From contig CM055100.1 in assembly GCA_029204225.1 (NCBI GenBank), positions 61,873,472-61,937,471 of the forward strand: a DNA stretch of 64,000 nucleotides. The letters are read 5' to 3'. The translations under genes and the position numbers were made by a program. Below, in pieces: positions 1 to 12,540 of the stretch (positions within the stretch are counted from its first letter, which is position 1; each line of letters starts with the position of its first letter). The notes below the pieces were generated by a model. The model was given only the letters and a program-made list of their open reading frames with translations. It was not told where the DNA came from and did not search any database. This DNA comes from Diphasiastrum complanatum (Eukaryota; Streptophyta; Lycopodiopsida; Lycopodiales; Lycopodiaceae).

Positions 1-64
1 GGCTATCTGAATTTATGTTTCAAGACGATTTCTTTCCCATCTTATTCCCCCTTTAATGAAACAG

Positions 65-3051
65 GTTTTATCCATATCACTATGCTCCATTCGCTTCTGA
101 TCTGAGGCAGTTGGATTCACGGGATATGAACTTTTCCCTTGGGAAGCCATTTAAACCTTTTGATCAACTTATGGGAGTTTTACCAGCAGCAAGGTATGTT
201 CAAATTTTAACTATTCAGATTCACAGTTCCAGAGATTCATTATTCTTAAGTTGAACTTTTCTGAATCTTGATAAGTAAGTTTTGAGCTGTGATTTTTTAA
301 TTTACCTTTCATAATTGATTCCAGAAACATATCTCTAGCCTAATCTCACTAATCTGCTGTGCAAGACTAAAATAGAAACTTTTCAATGTGTCTACCTTAT
401 TCCCTGGCATGCACTACACAAGTATATGATGAATCTGCCTAAGAGTAAACTTCAATTATCAAGAGCAAAATTCACAAAACGGAATTATTTTTTTTTCAAA
501 TATTCAAGCAGCTCAAATTAAAACTTAAACGAAGTTTGAATCAATTTGAATTTTGGTTGGAGTCTTCTTGAATTACATCAATCAGGAACTATGGCCTTTG
601 GATATACATTAGGTTAGCCTTGAAGTTCCTTTCTTGATTGTTAATTATGTGGGTTTCTGTTATGCTCAATTTCAGTGCAGAAGCTCTTCCTGTAAATTAC
701 AGATGCTCCCCGATCAGTGACTTCTATCCAAAGGGTAAATCTTCATTTTGATGGCATGGTCTACATTTTGGGTTTTAAGTAGCATTAACTTTAGGGCCTT
801 GTTTACAATGACAGATTTTCTTGTCGACATGAATGGGAAGCGCTTTGCATGGCAGGTATCTGAAAAGCTTAGTGGGCTCAGTCATTATGTTGAACATGCC
901 TATATTCCATCCGATGCTTTTGCCACATTAATGATTTTCTCGATAGAAATCATATCTGTAGGTCCCATGGCTTGGACATTACAATGATGGATCTTGTGAG
1001 TTACTATATATGGTGATGACAGGGTGTAGCAAAGCTTCCATTTATTGATGAGAAACGGCTTCTTACAGAAATACAGAAAGTGGAAGGAACTCTGACGGTA
1101 TGTTGGCACTCTAATAACTTATTCCAATGCATAGATTTCAATTGGTTTTTGTGTAATGTCACATATATACTGCTACATTCTTGCATGAATCAGAAATTAG
1201 AAGGAACTCTGGCAGTATGCTGGTACTCTAATAACTTACTCAATGCATAGATTTCAATTGGCTTGTGTGTAATGCCGTATGTACTGCTACATTCTTTCAG
1301 GAAGCAGAAACTAGAAGGAACAGTGTCTTGTCAGACTTATTGTTCCTGTCTGGTAGCCACCCTCTGGCACCCTACATCTTTTCTTTCTATGACCACTATG
1401 ACAATCTTATGGGGAGTCATCGGGCTGAGGCGAGAGAAGATATCAACCCAAAAGCAAGGTAATTCGTTTGGTTATGTGTATGCTATATGGTCGTCACATA
1501 TCAATTTTGAGCCTGCTTGATCTGCTTGTTGTCATGCTTTGTTAATGTGTTGCAGCGGGGGAACGAATGGATTTTTCTCACTATGCAATGGAGATGCCTG
1601 TCCCCCAATATTTACTTCCCCCGTGGGTGGGATGCCAACCATAACTAACAATCAAGTGCTGTAAGTGCAATCGTTGCTGCTAGCTATGTACTTGTATTGT
1701 TGTTCAAACTCCCTTTGTTGTGGATGTTGACAGAGGACATAGCCTGAGGTGATGGTTGGCCCAATTTACTTGTGAAATAGGTGATTTGCCAGAGTATTGG
1801 CATAGTCATTCCATGCTTGTTGATGTTCTTGACTAGTTCTCATAGTAAAAGCTGCACATGACAAGCTGTGTCCCTTTTGCTCTGATAGGTCTGTGATCTA
1901 TTTGCTACCACCCATTCACAAGCATATTGCAAGGCCTCCTGAAGGTGTCATTATGCCAAAGAAGGTATGTTGCCAAAGTCACTGATCGTTGTTTTTTGAA
2001 ACCTTTTGAAGTTGGGTAACATTTTCTGCTATGAATGTAATGCTTTGGAGTTATCCAAGTAATTGTTGAAGTAAACGTGTATCTGCAAATAGACTGTCAC
2101 CGAGCAGGATGTGAAACTGCAACCTTTGTGGCATGAAGATAATGGCCGGAGAAATCAGCATTATGACCGGTATATATTTTATTGAACAGCTCTGTCTTGT
2201 GGCTCTTTCCAGCTGTGTGATCGATATGATGTTCTCTTTCCCTTCTTTCTGTTGACTCTATTTGCTTGTAATGACTGCTCTTATTTGGAAAAAATGTTGC
2301 TGCTCCTAGGTCACCTACCGGTGCCATGCCCGGTGCCATGCCTGTCCAAGTTTTGGGGAATGCGGCTCGCCGACTTGTTCATAATAGTCTGCAACAGAGG
2401 ACTGGTAGGTCAGGAAATGCTTCACCATCTCAGTACTATCAAAACCCATCGAATTTTGCTTCCAGTGGAGGAAGACAGTTGGTGCATCAGAGTCAGCGAG
2501 CTGCAGTCATTTCTAACACAGGAGCATCTCATTACCAGGCATCCTCATATGCTAGCTATGGAAAGCATCATGGATCTGCAGGCCCACCAGGTTATGAACA
2601 AGGTTTTGTATCGGAGGTTGGGCATGCTTCACGAGATGGAAACTTCAATATTAGGCAGGCACGCTATCAAAACTATGGTGAATCAGTCTCTATGCCTCGA
2701 TATGAAATGATCGATTCAGGCCGACATTACTTGCAGTCAGCTTATCCAGCAAACATGTACCAAAGTTCCCAATTTAATGATAGCGTTCCTTGGCCTCAAA
2801 GTGGATCTGATTCCCATTCTTTAAGCCATGTAAATTATCAAATTCAACAGCCATATTACTCACTAGTGCAATATCCCTCTTATGTATCACAACCCCTTTC
2901 ACCTTCATGGGTAATTGGAAGGGGAACAGATACAGTGCAAAGCTATATGCAAAATGAGCATGTGATTGTAGGGAATAGCTACTATCCTATTCCAAGAGCG
3001 AGTCACTCAGATAGGGGTCAAGGAAGGCACCAATATCCTACAGGACGCTAG
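65..3051 (+). CDS. XRN: 5'->3' exoribonuclease, XRN2/3/4 family, 3' half of the gene (5' end outside window)
   Basis: XRN enzymes degrade 5'-monophosphorylated RNA: cytoplasmic XRN4 in mRNA decay, nuclear XRN2/XRN3 in rRNA processing and transcription termination. Nine exons read continuously: 65-193, 676-734, 815-855, 1023-1097, 1301-1458, 1556-1660, 1889-1964, 2093-2169 and 2310-3051. All have GT/AG borders and matching phases, giving about 486 residues to a TAG stop. Family-typical blocks include [48 protein letters not shown] and PLWHEDN. These belong to the conserved region behind the nuclease core; the N-terminal active-site acids lie upstream of the window. The last exon (about 247 codons) is a low-complexity Ser/Tyr/Gln/Gly-rich tail without a fold I recognise, as in plant XRNs. 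The Zn knuckle that would help separate XRN2/3 from XRN4 is not in view, so the paralogue is left open. Introns are short (80 to 482 bp), unlike those of IFT46 in the same window. Confidence 0.9.
1083..1313 (+). repeat. Tandem duplication across an exon-intron-exon border in XRN
   Basis: Two diverged copies of about 117 bp (1083-1199 and 1200-1313) lie between XRN exons 4 and 5. Each starts in the exon-4 tail motif GAAGGAACTCTG, runs through its donor (GTATGT in copy 1, GTATGC in copy 2) and ends in an acceptor-like stretch (GAATCAG in copy 1, the used TTTCAG in copy 2). The same GAAGGAAC motif restarts at 1314 inside exon 5. The middle copy therefore carries acceptor-like and donor-like sequence around a possible short exon. 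Confidence 0.8.
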
Positions 3052-6000
3052 AGCTCTCCAAGTCAAGAAAGCATTGTATGATAGGGCTGTGAGTTGGCTT
3101 CCAGCACCCAGCCATTATAAGCAGTTGGGATATAACTAAATTTTAAAATCAATTATTGGTCTTCATGGTGTTTGTTTGAGATTGATAGGTAGTGTCGCCA
3201 CCACCATACCACACATGGGCCGAGTCCTATCGAGATTATTGCAGAGTGACATTTCACCTATTCGAGATTATTTCTTTCCTTAAGAAAGCCTCTGCTATAA
3301 TCTGTTCAGATTAGTGATTTATATTTTGAGCACAAATTTGGTGTTGGTTAGGGTAGACATAAATTACAAAGGAAGAGCGTATATTGTGGCACGTGCGGAT
3401 TTAGGGATGCTGTGCTGGCCTTATCTGCACTTTGAGCAGTCAGACCTGGGCTTTGGGGCCAATTTATATGTCATGGGCCTTAAAGACAGTTCTGTAAATT
3501 CTGGGAGCACATTACAGACAATAGGTCCGGTGCCTATAGTAATTTATGTATGCTTAAGGCCACCAATATTTTTCAATATTCATGTTCCTTGGTTCAATTG
3601 GGTGTTGTAGGCTTTCCTAGAGTAACTTGTGTTCTGGAATCTAGTTAGAAGTAAAAAGGTTGTGCTCAATGGAACAAGTTAACAAATTTGCCTTAGATCT
3701 TATATGTTTGGTTCGTAGTACACAAAAAAGAATGCATGCTTCAATGACAACAGTCTTTTTGCAATACCTTTTGAGAGAATCTTTGCTAACTTGCATTCTA
3801 CCAAGCAAATGACATATAAAAAAGTACACATGCCACCTTTGCAGCTAAGTGCATATCACAGAGCATTATTCATATGCAGGAAGAATGAGGCCAAAGGAAA
3901 ATCAAATTTAAGTATGGATCTCCGAACACGTGTTTGTACAAGTAGCGGAGCAACCAGACGAACCAATCAAGCAAAAGTAATAGCTTGTAAGATTCTTGCT
4001 TTTGTCAAGAAAAGGAACTTCGAAGTATATTGGGAAGTGTGATTAGCAAAATTTTTGCAAGCATTTGTAAAGCAAAGATGGTATGACATAGCTAGGTATG
4101 TTGGAGGTCAATCAGGGAAGAGGCAACTTAAAATGCAGAAAACAAGTTGAATGCAGCTTAGTACGATATCTAGGTGGATTTATTCTTACCAAATAGCATA
4201 TCAGTTTTAATTTTGCTTGTATTTGAATGAGAATTTCTGTTAGCCAATAAATAGGACAAGCTAGTAAGGTGAAATGTTGAAGGCTATCAATTTTGATCAG
4301 CCGCATGTTGTGGCAAATGCTCCTAGAATATCTGGTAAGAACTTCGAATGGTCCTCCAGAAGCTGCCGCCGGTTGGAGGTTTCAAGTTCAGTCCGTTAAG
4401 CATATACATTGGTCACTACTGTTTTTTGGTTAACCTGCAAAGTATCAATACGATGTCTAAATCGTTTAGAGATCATCAAAATTATGCTCTTACTAATGCT
4501 TAACTCTTATTTCTTGCCTGCTTAGGAGTGGAGCCGGGCCATCCTGAGCAACTAAGTGTTTTGTGACACTTGTGCTAACTCAATTTTTAAGCTGTTTCAA
4601 GCACTTTTAGAAATGCGAAAAGGATTCCAAGTACGTACTGTCTAATTGATATTGGTTAGCATGACTCATGATGTGTAAATTCCTCTAACAATGCTTGGTT
4701 AGCAACAATAGAACAATAAAATTTGTTTTCTTTGGATTTGTAAATTTTTTTCTAGACGATGCTATGTGGCCTAAAACTACAACATGTGTAATCCACATTT
4801 GGCATTTGAAAAGATTCTATACTTTTTACATTGGATCAACACTTTTTTGAGATAATACAAGTGTCTCAAGTATGATGAATGCACACAAAGATCATCAAAA
4901 AATCTCTTTAATAAAATTTGATGGTTGAACATGTTGCATAACACATTGAAAGGTGCTAGGTGCATTGCACAATCTTTGCACGACTATGTAAGTGTACGTC
5001 CACTTTGTGGCAAAGATGATTTCATATTGGTTTTCAAGAACAATTTGCATTTGATTATACCCTTGAGCCATCTAGAAAAATTACGAGTTTTGTCACATGC
5101 AACTCTTTCGAGTATACTTTCAATAAATGGTTAGCCAAAACAATTCTTTTTCCTTCTTCAAATTTTGAAGTCCAACACAAATTTTTAACTACTTTTTTGT
5201 GGGCTTTACCACAATGGGTGAAACCCATTCAAAATGTTCAAATTCAAAGATGATGTCAACCTCCAATAGCTTATTTAATTCCTGATAAATCAATTGAGAG
5301 TAGTGGAGATTACAATGATAACATCAGTTTATTATAGGCCCTGCCCCCTCCACTAATGTACGTATTGTGTGTTTCACTACTTATGGTATTCTTTTGTGTC
5401 TTGATACTCAACAAATTGTTTCACCCTAATGTTGTAGACTTTTCGTGCCTAATCGATAAACTTACACCACAAAGAATAACCTTAAACCATTAAACCTAAT
5501 ATTATAGTGCCAACAACGTGTACATACCTTTCAGAACTTGCCATTAATTGAAGAGTGGATGGATGTTTACAATGAGCCGCATATCGACTAGTTTGGTTTG
5601 TTTCACCACCCTTAAGAATACCTATACCAATGCACCCATCCTATAATGTCCAAATTGAGCAATAGAGTTTCATGTCCATATAGATGTCTATAAATTTGCT
5701 ATAGAAAGTGTGCTCATTCAACTTGGCGAGCATAGAAAATATTATTCCATAACATTTGTCAACCGTCAATTTATTAAAAACGAGGTTAATTATATGACCA
5801 CAAAACAAGCAACTCTTGCTATGGCGTACATTGTAAATGCAAAAGTCGCAGTGTCACATGTGCCCTACGTGTTGCCTCTTGAATAAATGTCTTTCGAAGT
5901 AAGGAGTCCCTACGATGAGACATGCTTGATGGGGCAAGGGAGATAGAAAAACGATAATGGAAAAGAGAGCAAGAATATTGCGGAACAGCTCTCCCGTTCT

Positions 6001-7020
6001 AATCAGCTGCTAGGTGCAAAAAACAGTCTAATAGATAGCTTATGCTAGAGATAATTACAGCTTTATGTGTTTTGATTGCCCAACAAGATCTTAAAAATTA
6101 ATTCATACTCTAAAATGAGAGTACAGTCCACCGAAGAGATTAGAGATGGTTTGTGTGTGGTACTACTGAAGTCAGATTCAATGTGAAGTATAGTTCTAAA
6201 ATAAATGGAAGAGCAGTATGATATCGCGAGTTCCTCAAGCGTCAAAGACAACCATCATCTGATCAGAAACCAAGGAGTCGTAGACGTTCGTGTTCTGATC
6301 AGAGTGAGTAAACAAGCGCAATCAAACAACGATAGAGTGCATTCAATCACAAAAAACATTCATCTACGTTGTACACAGATAAAAACGTGTTGCTGCTATA
6401 TTACACTGAAGCACAATAGAAATACCAATTACAACAAAAAATTGATGACGTAATTGGGAGACTCAAATAATACGTCTCATGGACGGAGCAACCACTAATC
6501 TGTGCTTGGATGATCTATTTATAGATTTCATCCGTGTATTGATTACATTGAATGTTTGTCACCTAATCAGGAAAGCCGTTGTACTTGGAAGTATATGGCT
6601 TTTGTGACAACTATACATAGTGTATACGGTCAACAAATCAAGATTGTTGACGCGGACGAGAACGTCGCAAATTTCTGTCACTTTGCAAAATTTTGCGAAG
6701 TAACATGGGAACGAATCTCGTTCATTTTAGATGACCTTCGCCATTTTTCTCTCTCTTCGAGTTTTTGCAAAAAAAAAAAAGGTGTCCTAAATAAGTTTAA
6801 GGCACCCTTAGAAAGTTGAAGGTGCCTTAGAAAAAAATGAAGATCTCTATAGCAGTTCAACTCTTTCGCTCTTTTTGGGAAAGCCGAAGGTGCCCTTAAA
6901 AAGTTGGCGAAGGTGTCTTTAACAATTTAACCCTTAAAAATAGAGGACCTTCTAGAATTTTTATTTTATTTTTATCTTCAATTAACGAGGGATTATGACT
7001 TGTGTTATTGTCGTGATGCA
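3052..7020. other. XRN 3' UTR and intergenic DNA, no gene recognised
   Basis: The first few hundred bases are expected to hold the XRN 3' untranslated region, but no single poly(A) site stands out. The rest is AT-rich, with only short open frames that match nothing I recognise. Around 6775-6920 a short phrase resembling 'gaaggtgcc' with variants recurs next to the copia fragment that follows, so this part may belong to a decayed retroelement. Confidence 0.5.
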
Positions 7021-7034
7021 GGTTTCAAGATATT

Positions 7035-7500
7035 TTCCTACAGTGATGCTAGCTAGGCATCCCTCAAGGACGACTGTACAAGCGTCTTAGGAGGATGCAC
7101 CATCGCATCATGAGCAACAGTTCTCTGGGTCAACAAGAAGCAGACTGTTGTAGCCCAGTCATCCTGCGAAGCAGAATATGTTGCAGCAGCAAAGATGGCC
7201 AACGAAATCATCTGGCTAAGGTAGTTCCTGGACGAATTGGGCGAAACAAGAAACGAGCCCTTGGTCTTGTAGATGGACAACACCTCTGCAATACACCTGA
7301 CGAAAGATTCCGTGTTCCATTCCAGTACGAAGCACATTGCGATCAAGTACCACTTGATTAGGGATCTAATTGAGAAGAAGATGCTGCAGACCACCTTCAT
7401 CGGAACGAAAGACATGGTTGTTGACATCTTCACTAAAGCCCTGGACAAAGGACTCTTTGAGAGACAGAGGAGCAGCCTCGGGATTGTAAAGCTATCATGC
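7035..7500 (+). pseudogene. Ty1/copia polyprotein remnant: RNase H and C-terminal tail
   Basis: The reading frame contains a degenerate YSDAS motif, then KKQTVVAQSSCEAEYVAAA (the copia RNase H signature), a WLR block, MDNTSAIHL (the copia D-N-SAI block), the STKHIAIKYHLIRD block and the D-I-F-TKAL end of the polyprotein. Stop codons interrupt it after SDAS, before ATVLW and after WLR, so it is dead. Only about the last 150 codons of a roughly 1300-codon polyprotein remain. The open frame continues to 7806 with lysine/arginine/serine-rich sequence of no known meaning. Confidence 0.85.
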
Positions 7501-7809
7501 TTTGAGAGGGAGCTGAAAAAACGAAATGTTTCTAACTACAAAGCCTTGCTAGCTTTCAGCCCTCAGCCTGACGAAGATGTTCGCGAACTTGAAAGTCAAA
7601 AGACACGAAGCACAAAAAGTTTCGCTAACTCGAAAGTCGAAGGGACGAAGATGAACGGTTCGCGAACTCGAAAGTCTCACGAACGAGAATCTTTTGCGGT
7701 CCAGTACGAGAGAAGGCAAACGACCAAAATGAGACCTTCTCCTGAACTCCACGCACCAGAGAGTACCAGCGAGATCGTGCAAGTACCCAGAAGTACAGAT
7801 ATATGATCT

Positions 7810-9129
7810 GATGATGGCATGACGTCAACAGATACATTTTAGGTCGTGGCTAATCTGCCACTCTTGTATTTCCCTGATTAGTTGTAGATGCTTAATCACT
7901 CTAATCCTAGATTTACATAGAGCGACTATACTTACTGGATGTTACTTGACATATAAATCAACAGAGCACACATACAGTGTAATGTAGTAGTCTGATGCTA
8001 GTAAGCAATCAAGAGGAAATACAGAATACATGTCTGCCTACGTGTGAAGACAATTCTGTCTAGGATATGTAGATCCAATTGTCCGCTAGTAAAGCGAGAC
8101 GATTGCTCGTGAGAGAAGTGTGTTTCTTCCACGCCAGCGCACTGCGTGGATTTGCATGCAGTGCTTGAAGAAATCAGAGAAAGATCAATATAGATGATTT
8201 TCTTGCTGGGTCTGATCTTGAATGCTAATGCGTCTGTTGTTTATTCGTGTCTCTAACTAAGTTTCCTTGTTCATTTGAATTTCGCACCTTGGTTGAAACT
8301 ATGTTGAATGCTGCATTAATTTTATAAACGTAGATCAACAGTGCCTGACTACACTCCGGAGGACTGTGGGAGTGATTCAGCTGGCAGTGTCCATCGATCA
8401 CATCTGAACTCCATCCGAGGGCGCAGAGAGAGTCGTGGTTCCTTCGCGAAAGCTTCATGACTGCGATCCTCTTCATACTCTCATCAATGAGATTGGTTAT
8501 TTGCTAGAGATCAGCCGGAAGTCCGTTGTAGGCATCCTTCAAATAAATTGGCTATCTAGGTTATGAGTCCAAGGAGGCAACTGTGGGCTTAATTTCCAAC
8601 AATGCTAGGATGACGTGGACTCATGACTACCTTAGGCGGATCATCATTTCCGCTGCAACCTCCACAACAGGAGATACCGAGGCAACTCCTCCTATGCTCT
8701 CCCCTGTCCCGAGAATGTCAGGAGAAGGCATTGGCAGTAGTATCATGGAGTGGGGAGGGACCCTCATGGGAAGGGGAGACACCTCGACCATGAAGGTGTG
8801 GAGTCGAATCTCCTTGGAGAATGAGGGGTAGTCAACTAGCAGTATATCGAAGCTACGAGCCTCTCATCAAGCTCTCAAATGGTCCAAGAGTCTGTTCCAT
8901 TGCGAGGAAGATAGAGCATCCATGTAACTGAGTAACTCATTCTCACTTATTGTAGAAAAATGGGATGATGAGCGACTATGGCCTGATCTCTAACTGGGAG
9001 ATGTGTCATAAGACATAATGGACAGAAGATGGGTTAAAAGATGCTGCAAGCAAAGATCAAACGTAAACAAATATATCATTTCTAAGCTATTGACTCACAG
9101 ATCCAGTATGTGGTAAGCATGCAAAGATT

Positions 9130-9130
<1 letters not shown>
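7810..9130. other. Sequence downstream of the copia fragment, possibly its decayed 3' LTR; otherwise no gene
   Basis: A TATA-like ATATAAAT at about 7950 and the run of sequence ending TTTCCAACA near 8607 would fit a copia 3' LTR following the RNase H remnant. Neither a second LTR copy nor a polypurine tract was found, so the boundaries are a guess. From about 8610 to 9130 I see nothing recognisable. Confidence 0.3.

Positions 9131-9131
<1 letters not shown>

Positions 9132-9217
<86 letters not shown>
9132..9217. repeat. (CT)n microsatellite, about 86 bp
   Basis: Pure CT dinucleotide tract, one of several long CT/GA tracts in the window. Confidence 0.98.
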
Positions 9218-9220
<3 letters not shown>

Positions 9221-9393
9221 CCAATAGAAACAAAGAGATCAAGGAAGCATCGGCCTCTATAGTATCCTCAACCACAAGTGTCATCAATGAGCAAAATCAT
9301 GTTGAGCATACAATTCAGAATTTTTTTTTCAAGGATTTGCATTAAATTATTATATTTTTTCAATAACAAGGATGTCAACCTTTCATAACAATT

Positions 9394-9740
9394 ATCTTCA
9401 AGAGGCTTCTTGTACATATTATGCTTTTCACTAATTGGTTAAAATTATAAAATTTTAGCATCAAGATTATACCATTGGATACAACTAGCAGATGGTCAAT
9501 CTGTTCTCATGTAGGCAACTGCAATTCTCTTCATCCTCATGATTCTCATGTAGGTGAGAGTTATAAGGGGAACTTCTTTAAGATGGAGAGAATCACAATT
9601 GCCTAGAAGAGTATAGATCGACCATCTACTAGTCGTATCTGATGGTACAATCTTGATTCTACAAAATGCGCTCCTAACATTCTTGTAATTCCACCCAATT
9701 AGTGAAAAGCGGAACATGTATAAGTAGCCTCTTGAAGATC
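9394..9740. repeat. Foldback (inverted-repeat) element
   Basis: The left arm (about 9394-9535) and right arm (about 9582-9740) are imperfect reverse complements over roughly 145 bp. They share, for example, ATCTTCAAGAGGCT, CTTTTCACTAATTGG, ATCAAGATT and GATGGTC in the same order. The spacer is about 45 bp. The arms have diverged by point changes and small indels. It could be a foldback MITE or a hairpin-type small-RNA source. No coding potential. Confidence 0.75.
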
Positions 9741-9770
9741 TTTGCGGTTGAAAAAAATATAACCCTTTAA

Positions 9771-10730
9771 CACTAGAGTCGTCACAAAATGCACACAAAA
9801 GTGTGCATTGCAAGCACTTATTTAAAAAATCATATCTCATAAACATCAAATTCTTTCACATGTGTGTTCTTCATATATACATTTATTGATTCAAAATTTT
9901 GAGCCCTTCATTTTGAGCAACTTATATGTAAGATATGATGTGTCAAACATGTGGGGGTACTGATGAAACTTCGATATTTTCATATATGGGATTGTTGTGA
10001 ATTCTACATTCAATTTTTAGCCTGTCTACTCTTAAAAATTCTATATGATTATAAAAACATGCCTATTAAAAAAAAATTGAATTTGGAGATCTATAGAGAT
10101 AGATACGTGCATTCAAAGTTACCCTTTTTTAGTGTTGATAAAAATCACCAAAATTGGAAATATCATATATGAGTGTATAATACCATGATTTTAATGATAT
10201 TTTTTTGGTTTGTCTACTTTAAAAAGTATTATATGACCATAGAAACATGTCTCTTTTCAATTTGGACTTATGTAGAGATAGATATGTGCATCTAAATTTA
10301 CCCATGTCAAGTGCTAAAAAGTATTGAAACTTATTGAAAGGTGCTAGAAAGTGTCAGCTCTTTTGGAGGTGTTTTTTACAACCCTTTCTTCGACTGTCTA
10401 CTTTCAAAAATCCTTTATGACCATAGAAACATGTCTATTAAAAAAAAATTGGAGTCTTATAGAGATATATATGTGCACCTAAAGCTACCCATGTGAAGTG
10501 CTGAAAAGCGTTGAAAATTGAAGTTTTTTGGGGGCAAATTGCCATCAATTGAGAGGAAAAAAAGTTTTAAGTCTTCCAATAACACAATGAAGAGTCAAGT
10601 AAAGTTTCACATACAATTGAAAGATAATTTCAATCATTTGATAGCGTGTTATGTCTTGTCAAGTGACCAAGGGTTTTATGCGGACTTTTGTGCGCACGTG
10701 CACAAAAATGTGCTAAAAACAACTCTAGTG
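9771..10730. mobile_element. piggyBac-like non-autonomous DNA transposon (960 bp, TTAA target duplication)
   Basis: Both ends are flanked by TTAA (9767-9770 and 10731-10734). The termini are inverted repeats: CACTAGAGTCGT on the left, and CACTAGAGTTGT when the right end is read in reverse. Palindromic TGCACACAAAAGTGTGCA-type sequence lies just inside both ends. TTAA target sites with short terminal repeats are the hallmark of piggyBac. There is no transposase frame. The interior carries three diverged copies of a unit starting with the phrase TGTCTACT (about 10008, 10212 and 10394). The superfamily call is an inference, because TTAA could also be part of the terminal repeat of another type. 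Confidence 0.55.
9965..10520 (+). repeat. Three diverged tandem units inside the TTAA element
   Basis: A unit of about 185-200 bp recurs three times. Each contains, in order, a TGTCTACT phrase, an A/T run, TATATGA or TTATGA, ATAGAAACATG (ATAAAAACATG in the first), TAGAGATA, a TGTGCA or CGTGCA phrase, ACCC and a GTGCT or GTGTTG phrase. Copies differ by many substitutions, so the amplification is old. Confidence 0.7.
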
Positions 10731-10734
10731 TTAA

Positions 10735-12540
10735 TGCCACTCGTTGAACATCCTAAATGCAAGGATAGTTGAAGAATCTGGTCCAAAATCGCTCCACAGT
10801 CTCTGCAATGATGACGCCTGGCCAGAGGAAGCAAGCGATGATGAAGATGATCATAACTCTTATATTCATAATAATACATTGGAAAATTTACGATTGCACT
10901 TAGAATTTAAAAATATAGAGATGGACGTACTAATTAAAATTCTCGAACCTTGCGATTATGTTCTACTTTGGAATGTCACCTCATATTCTCTCCTAACAGC
11001 CTATAGGTCTTCCCTCTCAAGGAAAAATATGACAAAATTTCCAGAATTCACACGTGTGGGGAATGTCCACAAGTATAATTGATTTTGATTAAGCTTTGTG
11101 ATTAGCACAGTAACTTGATTCTAGATTGTTTAGCAAGATCTAGTTTAGAAAAAATGGCTTAACCACAATCTAGCATGGTAAGCATCAAATTATGATAGCA
11201 ATGAATCAAAGAATGAACAAAAGTACAATATTTCAATGTATTAGCATTAGCTTCAACACGAGTTAGAGAGAGAAGCTAGAGAGATAACAAGCAAAATAGT
11301 TTAGATCCAAAATGGCATGAGGTAGCTACAAAACTTTGGTTCTTCATCATTGATTGTAAGGAGAGCTACACATATTTATGGAGTTTGAGGTAGCTCGAGG
11401 TAGAACCACATCTATCCATTCCAAAATGACAACTAAAGTGACATTTAGAGTCTATGTGACATTTTTCACTTGTCATGCATGAAATTCTACCAACTTTTTA
11501 CAAGTGTACTAGTTCTAACTAACAAAGTACAAATCATCATGCATGTGTCCATTACACTTTGTGCATGCCTTGCATGTCACTATGGATCACTTACAATTAA
11601 TGCATATCCAAAACATACTTAATGGATTAACAAGATCTTGACCAATTTGGATGCACATCTAGATTTAGCTACAAGATATAAATCATCAATTTAGGCATGC
11701 TAGAATTGCATAAATCACTAAGATCTGATCATAAGCACTCAAATACAGTACATTGATGTCTATGTCCATACAACATCAGCAACCTACTATCCTTCACACG
11801 TGTGGATGCAAGATCAACAATAAAAATGACATTCTACACACTTGAAATCAAGATATCTTGAGAAATACACATGAGATGGACATAGAATCAAAAGAGATGA
11901 ATTCTCTACATAAAATGAGAATAAAAAGATAATTTCTCCATGATGGTACTGTTATTTATAGCTACTAAAATTTGATTTCGACAATTTTCCTGAACTTGTG
12001 CTAAATACCAACTTCTTGGTACTTCATCAAAAAATCTAGAAATTCTAGCCTAGGTGCAATGTATCAAAACTAGCCAATTAGAATGGGTCCAAATCTGACC
12101 TCATCCATTTATCTACTTGCCAAAAATAGTACAAACACTATTTAGGCCTTTATTGACAAATATATATCTATCTCTAAGTTGAAATTGGAGGTTGGCCTAA
12201 AAATTGCCAAAATAGATCAGCTAAACTAGTTGAATTTTTTTTTGAGAAATTGCCAAGAAATGGCAAATCTAGCTTGATTAAAAATCATGTAAAATGTACA
12301 TAAGTGGGTCCCACACATGTGAGGCCATGGAGCCACGTGGGAAACCTACTCTAGTGTAGGTTATATCAAGTCTAAAGAGTAGGTCAAGTCAATGTGGTAG
12401 TGATTCCTAGTTTATAGGACCTAAATCTTAGATTTGTGGTGGAGATTGACCAACTAGCCACCTACTTGGCATAGAGATGTATTTGCCTAGAATTATACCG
12501 AAATAAAGGGGGTCCCACCTAAAATAGCAGTCAAGAGACC
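10735..12540. other. No gene; possible remnant of an LTR related to the 20.7-26.9 kb copia family
   Basis: At about 11047 the sequence AATTCACACGTGTGG followed by TGTCCAC closely resembles the plus-strand edge of the young copia LTR (20663 and 26164). A second CACACGTGTGG occurs at about 11797, and a GAGAGAGAAGCTAGA stretch at about 11264 resembles another LTR part. No PBS, PPT or target duplication could be fitted. The remainder is AT-rich and unassigned. Confidence 0.35.

Noticed and set aside
748-987. Open frame overlapping XRN exon 3
   Set aside because: Only 815-855 is exon; the rest is intron retained in the frame. The splice phases support the exon model.
3314-3610. 98-codon frame downstream of XRN
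   Set aside because: Probably 3' untranslated or intergenic. No similarity recognised.
10744-11082. 112-codon frame with an acidic DDEDD stretch next to the TTAA element
   Set aside because: Considered as a transposase remnant or host exon, but no piggyBac domain or splice-compatible partner was seen.
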